DNA of 9,571 nucleotides, from assembly GCA_000433115.1 (NCBI GenBank), contig FR892216.1:19225-28795 (forward strand), written 5' to 3'. A model generated the notes under the pieces. That model had not been told where the DNA came from and made no database searches. It worked only from the letters and a program-made list of their open reading frames with translations. Below are positions 5,734 to 9,571 of this stretch, piece after piece (position 1 is the stretch's first letter; the number at the start of each line of letters is the position of its first letter). The position numbers and the translations under genes were made by a program. Source of the stretch: Ruminococcus sp. CAG:382. Lineage in GTDB: Bacteria > Bacillota > Clostridia > Oscillospirales > CAG-382.

Positions 5734-6741
5734 ATGAAAAAACAGGGACTCAAAAGAGCCGCGACAGTCGCGGCGGCAATGATTCTGACAGCGGCGCTCG
5801 CCGCCGGCGGCGTCGGGGCCATGACCCAATATAAACAAAGCGTCTGTGCAATGACACATATGACACATACGGAATCGGAGGCAAGCGAAGCAAAGACGTT
5901 CTCCGAGGGCAGTTCCGTATCTGTGATCCACGTGCCTTCGCTGCCGGACATGGCGGAAGAAAGCGTCACGGTGCCGGACGACGGGATACTGATACGCGCG
6001 CTCGACCTTTCGAATGCCGACACGCTGATATCGGATTTCTCGGGGCTGTCGCCCGACATAGATGTGATAAGCAGACTTGCCGTACCGGTGCTGAAATGCG
6101 ACGGCAGTCCCGAGGTGCTGATATACCACACCCACGCCACCGAAAGCTACGCCGACGGCGACACCTATGAGGACGGTCACGTATTCCTGAGCGATGACGA
6201 CGAAAGCAACATGATCGCCATCGGCAATGCCGTCGCGGAGATACTCGAAGCAAACGGGATCGGCGTCATACACGACACATTCCATCACAACGCCGAAAGC
6301 TACAACAAAGCATATTCCTCCTCCCGCCGCTCAGCCGTAAAAACGCTGTCGCAATACAGCGGCATAAAGCTCGTCATAGATATCCACCGCGATGCAGTCA
6401 GCATTGACGGCAGTCAGCGCAAGCCTCTCACATACATAAACGAAAAACCCACCGCCCAGCTTATGCTGGTGGCAGGTTCAAACCATAACGGCTGGCAGAA
6501 CAATCTCGCCTGTTCCCTCGCTCTCCAGAGGGCAATGAACGAAATGTACCCGACTCTTGCCCGTCCGATATATTTCAGCAAGGGCGAATACAATCAAAGT
6601 CTTTTGGGAGGCTCGATACTCATCGAGGTAGGAGCGGCTGGCAACACCGCCGAGGAAGCAAAACGCGCCGCGGTATGCGCCGCAAACGCGATATGCAGGG
6701 CGTTCACTCGCCGAGGAAGGCAAACAGCTCCTGACCGCTGA
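5734..6741 (+). CDS. spoIIP: Stage II sporulation protein P, cell-wall hydrolase
   Basis: About 335 aa. Residues 5-27 form an N-terminal membrane anchor after basic residues, followed by a low-complexity linker. The catalytic domain spans about 122-322. It shows the SpoIIP hallmarks IYHTHATESY (H132, H134, E137), 'VIDIHRDA' (H218) and 'SLLGGSILIEVGAAGNTAEEA' (E298). SpoIIP works with SpoIID and SpoIIM to degrade septal peptidoglycan during forespore engulfment, with amidase and endopeptidase activity; histidines and glutamates bind zinc. In-frame starts at GTG 5725, ATG 5728 and ATG 5734 are possible; 5734 is chosen because GGTGA lies just before it. The gene is divergent from cmk and its last 38 nt overlap the converging SDR gene. 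No terminator is visible after it. Presence of the gene supports a sporulating ancestor or host. Confidence 0.94.
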   Translation: MKKQGLKRAATVAAAMILTAALAAGGVGAMTQYKQSVCAMTHMTHTESEASEAKTFSEGSSVSVIHVPSLPDMAEESVTVPDDGILIRALDLSNADTLISDFSGLSPDIDVISRLAVPVLKCDGSPEVLIYHTHATESYADGDTYEDGHVFLSDDDESNMIAIGNAVAEILEANGIGVIHDTFHHNAESYNKAYSSSRRSAVKTLSQYSGIKLVIDIHRDAVSIDGSQRKPLTYINEKPTAQLMLVAGSNHNGWQNNLACSLALQRAMNEMYPTLARPIYFSKGEYNQSLLGGSILIEVGAAGNTAEEAKRAAVCAANAICRAFTRRGRQTAPDR

Positions 6742-7519
6742 GCCGCAATATGCGCTCCATTACGGATACCGCGGGAACGGGGGCAACACGCCCGAAAAAG
6801 CTGAGAAGATGACCGTCAACGCCGATGACGCATGTATTTTTACGTCTGCCGACGGCGCGCACGATTCTCCTTGCCGCCGTATCGACGGGCATCATCATGC
6901 TCTGAATGAGGCTGTTTTGGGAAACATCGACCGTCTGGCGGCGCATTATGTCGGTTCTGATGAAGCCGGGGTATATCCCCGCAACGTAAAACCGTCGATG
7001 CTCGGCGCGGAAGGCGTCCGTGAAGCCGCGCACGGCGTACTTTGTCGCGCAGTACATGCTTTCGCCCACGACGGGGCAAAGCCCGCCCGCGCTGCATATA
7101 TTTACGACAGCGGGGGTTGCCGATTTCGCAAGAAGAGGAAGCAGGGTGCGTACCGCCGTGACGTAGGAAATGAAATTTGTTTCCACAATGGCGGATATGT
7201 CGCTGTCGGAGCAGGTTTCGGCACGTGCAAACGCCGGCATAATGCCCGCATTGTTTATAAGCACGTCGGGGACAAGCCCGCTTTCGTCAAGTTCACGTGC
7301 AAATGAAGTCCAGCCCGTGCGGTCGGTCACATCAAACAGGCGGAAAGAAAACATATCGCCCAGCGCGGCTGCCGCTTTTTCGGCTTTTTCGCGGTTGCGC
7401 GCCACGCCGATTACGGTACAGGCGTGCTTCTCGATGAGCAGCTTTGCCATGGCGAAGCCCAGACCGCCGCTTGCGCCCGTTATTATAACCGTTTTTCCGT
7501 CAAGCCACATTTTCCTCAC
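6704..7519 (-). CDS. Short-chain dehydrogenase/reductase (SDR family)
   Basis: A 271-aa classical SDR of unknown substrate. The dinucleotide site TGASGGLG is at residues 14-21, and R41 after the second strand ('GVARNREKA') suggests NADP(H) preference. NNAG is at 89-92, with a catalytic N115 candidate, S143 ('ICSAGG') and the Y156-x3-K160 pair (YCATK). 'YPGFIRTD' (183-190) is the usual PG motif after the active site. The GTG at 7519 overlaps the ygiQ stop as GTGA; an ATG nine bases later (7510) with GAGG close in front is an alternative start. It is probably cotranscribed with and translationally coupled to ygiQ. The C-terminal region is hydrophobic ('GVDGHLLSFFGRVAPVPAVSVMERIL'), possibly membrane-touching. 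Its 3' end overlaps spoIIP on the opposite strand. The substrate cannot be inferred. Confidence 0.9.
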   Translation of the reverse strand: MRKMWLDGKTVIITGASGGLGFAMAKLLIEKHACTVIGVARNREKAEKAAAALGDMFSFRLFDVTDRTGWTSFARELDESGLVPDVLINNAGIMPAFARAETCSDSDISAIVETNFISYVTAVRTLLPLLAKSATPAVVNICSAGGLCPVVGESMYCATKYAVRGFTDAFRAEHRRFYVAGIYPGFIRTDIMRRQTVDVSQNSLIQSMMMPVDTAARRIVRAVGRRKNTCVIGVDGHLLSFFGRVAPVPAVSVMERILRLSGQELFAFLGE

Positions 7520-9414
7520 CCGCGTCTGTTGTTTTTCTTTGAATCAGGTCGCTTTCCGCCTTTACTGACCGTGTTCTTACGTGCGGCGTATCTGTCGTTC
7601 CCGACGGGCTTTTTTCCGTGCGGCACGAAGGCGGGCGGCACGAGGCAATCGTTGCCGTTGCCGATAAGGTCGCTTCTGCCGCATTTCATTAATGCGTCGC
7701 GGATAAGCGGCTGATTTTCTTTTTTATAGTATTGCAGCAATGCGCGCTGGAGCTTCTTGCCCGTGTAGGTCTTTTCGACAAATACGCTCTTTCCCGTGAA
7801 CGGGTCGATGCCCGTGTGGTACATACAGGTCGATGCCGTGCCGGGGGTCGGATAGAAATCCTGCACCTGCTCGGGGCGTTGACCGTTATGCTTCAGAAAC
7901 AGCGCCAGCTCTATCGCATCGTCAAGCGTTGCGCCGGGGTGGCTGCTCATAAGGTAGGGCACAAGATACTGCTCCTTGCCGCAGGCAGCGGAAAGGCGGT
8001 AAAATTCGTCGCTGAATTTCTTGTAGACCGAAACGGACGGTTTGCCCATGTATTTCAGCACGTTGTCAGAGCAATGCTCGGGCGCGACCTTGAGCTGTCC
8101 GCTTGTATGCTCCGACACAAGACGTTTGAAAAAGTCGTTCTTCCTGTCGGCAAGCATATAGTCAAAGCGTATGCCGGAGCGTATGAAAACACGCTTCACT
8201 CCCTGGACTGCCGATGCGCGTTCAAGCAGATGAACGTATTCCGAATGGTCGGCATTCAAATTGGGACATGGCTTCGGGAAGAGGCACTTGCGGTCGGGAC
8301 AGGCTCCCAGCTTTTTCTGCTTTTCGCAGGCGGCATGACGGAAATTTGCCGTCGGACCGCCGATGTCGTGAATATATCCCTTGAACCCGGGCAGCTTTGT
8401 CAGTTTTTCGACCTCGCCAATGACCGAATCCTCGCTTCTTGCGGTGACAACCCTGCCCTGATGGAATGCGATGGAACAGAAGTTGCACGCGCCGAAACAG
8501 CCTCGGCAATGCGTGACCGAAAATTTCACCTCTTCGATTCCCGGGACGCCGCCGTCCTTGTCATAATCGGGGTGCCATGCGCGCTCATACGGATAGGCGT
8601 ATACGCGGTCAAGCTCCTGTGTTGTCAGCGGCGGCATCGGCGGGTTCTGCACCATATATCTGTCGTCATATCTCTCGACGACTGCCTTGCCGCTTATTGC
8701 GTCCTGATTGCGGTACTGAACGAGAAATGCGTCGGCAAACGCTTTTTTGTCGCTTTTCAACGTGTCGTAATCCGCCGTTTCTTCATAGGGAAAATGTATG
8801 TCCTTAATGTCCTTTGTAATGTAGCACGTCCCCGGCACATCGTGTATTTTGCGTATCGGGACGCCCTTGTCAAGCAGAAAGGCAATGCGCCGTGTGATAT
8901 TTTCGCCCATGCCGTATGAAAGCAGATCGGCGCGGCTGTCCACAAGTATCGAACGCCGCACACTGTCCGTCCAGTAATCGTAGTGCGCAAAGCGTCTTGT
9001 CGACGCCTCGATACCGCCGATGACGATCGGCACGTCGCCGTACGCCTCGCGGATGCGATTGCAGTACACGATGACCGCGCGGTCGGGGCGTTTTCCCGCC
9101 TTGCCGCCGGGGGAATATGCGTCCTCGCTCCGTCGTTTGAGCGCAACGGTATAATGCGCCACCATCGAGTCGATGTTGCCGCTGTTGACCATAAAGGCAA
9201 GACGGGGCTTGCCGAAGCGTTTGAAATCGGTTGTATCGCGCCAGTCGGGCTGCGGTATCACGCATACGGTGAATCCCGCGTCCTCCAGCACTCTGCCGAT
9301 GATGGCAGTGCCGAACGACGGGTGATCGACATAGGCATCGCCGGTCACAATGATGAAGTCGGGACGCTCAATGCCGCGCGAAGCCGCCTCGGCGGGAGTA
9401 ATAGGCATGAACAT
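7516..9414 (-). CDS. ygiQ: YgiQ-family radical SAM protein
   Basis: A 632-aa protein of the YgiQ family (UPF0313), radical SAM enzymes of unknown reaction. The N-terminal region ('RPDFIIVTGDAYVDHPSFG', residues 17-35; 'FMVNSGNIDSMVAHYT', 74-89; 'IGGIEASTRRFAHYDYW', 132-148) is typical of the family and resembles a cobalamin-binding-like fold. The [4Fe-4S] motif C306-x3-C310-x2-C313 (CFGACNFC) starts the radical SAM domain. A second cysteine group (C363, C372, C377, C383) may bind another metal or cluster. The C terminus is basic and rich in Arg/Lys/Asn, probably disordered. The ATG at 9414 and a second at 9408 have no good ribosome binding site; see the nearby promoter. The gene is upstream of, and overlaps by four bases, the SDR gene. 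Confidence 0.94.
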   Translation of the reverse strand: MFMPITPAEAASRGIERPDFIIVTGDAYVDHPSFGTAIIGRVLEDAGFTVCVIPQPDWRDTTDFKRFGKPRLAFMVNSGNIDSMVAHYTVALKRRSEDAYSPGGKAGKRPDRAVIVYCNRIREAYGDVPIVIGGIEASTRRFAHYDYWTDSVRRSILVDSRADLLSYGMGENITRRIAFLLDKGVPIRKIHDVPGTCYITKDIKDIHFPYEETADYDTLKSDKKAFADAFLVQYRNQDAISGKAVVERYDDRYMVQNPPMPPLTTQELDRVYAYPYERAWHPDYDKDGGVPGIEEVKFSVTHCRGCFGACNFCSIAFHQGRVVTARSEDSVIGEVEKLTKLPGFKGYIHDIGGPTANFRHAACEKQKKLGACPDRKCLFPKPCPNLNADHSEYVHLLERASAVQGVKRVFIRSGIRFDYMLADRKNDFFKRLVSEHTSGQLKVAPEHCSDNVLKYMGKPSVSVYKKFSDEFYRLSAACGKEQYLVPYLMSSHPGATLDDAIELALFLKHNGQRPEQVQDFYPTPGTASTCMYHTGIDPFTGKSVFVEKTYTGKKLQRALLQYYKKENQPLIRDALMKCGRSDLIGNGNDCLVPPAFVPHGKKPVGNDRYAARKNTVSKGGKRPDSKKNNRRG

Positions 9415-9421
9415 AGTTGAA

Positions 9422-9449
9422 GTTATAAATGTACAGTAAAAGGTGTAAA
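9422..9449 (-). promoter_or_regulatory. Promoter-like sequence immediately before ygiQ
   Basis: On the minus strand TTTACA (9449-9444) and TATAAC (9427-9422) are 16 bases apart, each one base off the sigma-A consensus. A start about seven bases past the -10 would fall at or beside the ATG at 9414, leaving no leader. No Shine-Dalgarno sequence precedes either candidate ATG. Either the mRNA is leaderless or the real promoter lies further upstream. Confidence 0.5.
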
Positions 9450-9459
9450 GTACGGCAGG

Positions 9460-9534
9460 CTTTCGGGTAATTCACGAGAACCGTGATACTCACGCGCAAG
9501 CGCAAATACCGCGGCGCCTCAGGGCACCCGAAAG
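9460..9534. repeat. Cloverleaf-like inverted-repeat element, strand unknown
   Basis: A perfect 9-bp inverted repeat (CTTTCGGGT at 9460-9468, ACCCGAAAG at 9526-9534) encloses 57 bases. Inside are TCACG/CGTGA (9472-9486, five-base loop), a small GC hairpin around 9493-9502 (CGC-GCAA-GCG on the plus strand), and a short 3-bp hairpin at 9516-9525. The layout suggests a multi-stem structured RNA or a DNA-binding site. It is not a tRNA: there is no seven-base T loop with TTCRA and no anticodon arm. If transcribed leftward it would sit in the ygiQ leader; rightward it would lead into sequence outside the window. I do not recognise it as a known riboswitch. Confidence 0.5.
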
Positions 9535-9550
9535 AGTAGCACGAAGAGAA

Positions 9551-9567
9551 AACAGGCTTTGCCTGTT
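9551..9567 (-). terminator. Short hairpin, possible weak terminator
   Basis: AACAGGC and GCCTGTT form a perfect 7-bp stem with a three-base loop. On the minus strand it is followed by TTCTCTTC, an imperfect T-rich tract, so it could end a leftward gene lying to the right of the window. On the plus strand no T run follows. The stem is short and the tract is broken, so the call is weak. Confidence 0.35.
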
Positions 9568-9571
9568 GTCT

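Noticed and set aside
7732..8919. Long open frame (395 codons) on the plus strand
   Set aside because: It lies entirely antisense to ygiQ, whose frame has clear family motifs; it shows no recognisable domain and no good ribosome binding site. It is a shadow of codon bias.
9460..9534. tRNA gene
   Set aside because: The size and closing stem recall a tRNA, but the stem is 9 bp, there is no seven-base T loop with TTCRA, no credible anticodon loop, and no D arm on either strand.
9525..9571. Start of a T-box or manganese (yybP-ykoY) leader on the plus strand
   Set aside because: A GAGTAG sequence recalls the 5' part of such leaders, but the diagnostic parts would lie outside the window and what is visible is too short to support the call.

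Overview
The window looks like chromosomal DNA from a spore-forming member of the Clostridia (Firmicutes/Bacillota), by eye roughly half G+C and most like the gut Oscillospiraceae-type lineages. The reasons are an IspH protein fused to ribosomal-protein-S1 repeats, the gene order cmk-plsC-ispH/S1, a spoIIP sporulation gene, strong AGGAGG ribosome binding sites and sigma-A-like promoters. No mobile element, CRISPR array, tRNA or rRNA is visible.

Layout, left to right. (1) Positions 1-2171, minus strand: a three-gene operon reading membrane protein of unknown family (619-2106), then a small sigma-70-like factor (222-665), then a SIMPL-domain (DUF541) protein cut by the window edge (1-256). A sigma-A-type promoter lies at 2143-2171. 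The genes overlap by 47 and 35 nt, so translation is probably coupled. This is the least characterised part of the window and looks like a compact envelope-sensing or transcription-control unit. (2) Positions 2212-5621, minus strand: a housekeeping operon cmk-plsC-ispH/S1 with a near-consensus promoter (5593-5621) and an intrinsic terminator (2212-2251). It covers CMP phosphorylation, phosphatidic acid synthesis, and isoprenoid precursor synthesis fused to an RNA-binding S1 array. In this sequence cmk is broken by a 23-bp tandem duplication inside the codons for its GRDIGT motif; removing one unit restores a normal 225-aa protein. (3) Positions 5689-6741, plus strand: spoIIP, a sporulation peptidoglycan hydrolase, with a sigma-E-like promoter just upstream. 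Its 3' end overlaps convergently with the next gene. (4) Positions 6704-9449, minus strand: a YgiQ-family radical SAM protein followed by a short-chain dehydrogenase/reductase, joined by a GTGA stop/start overlap, with a promoter-like sequence almost touching the ygiQ start codon. (5) Positions 9450-9571: non-coding DNA with a cloverleaf-like inverted-repeat element (9460-9534) and a separate hairpin (9551-9567).

The main points for follow-up are the cmk duplication (real mutation, split gene or assembly error), the sigma/SIMPL/membrane-protein operon, the structured element near the right edge, and the two promoters that sit unusually close to start codons.
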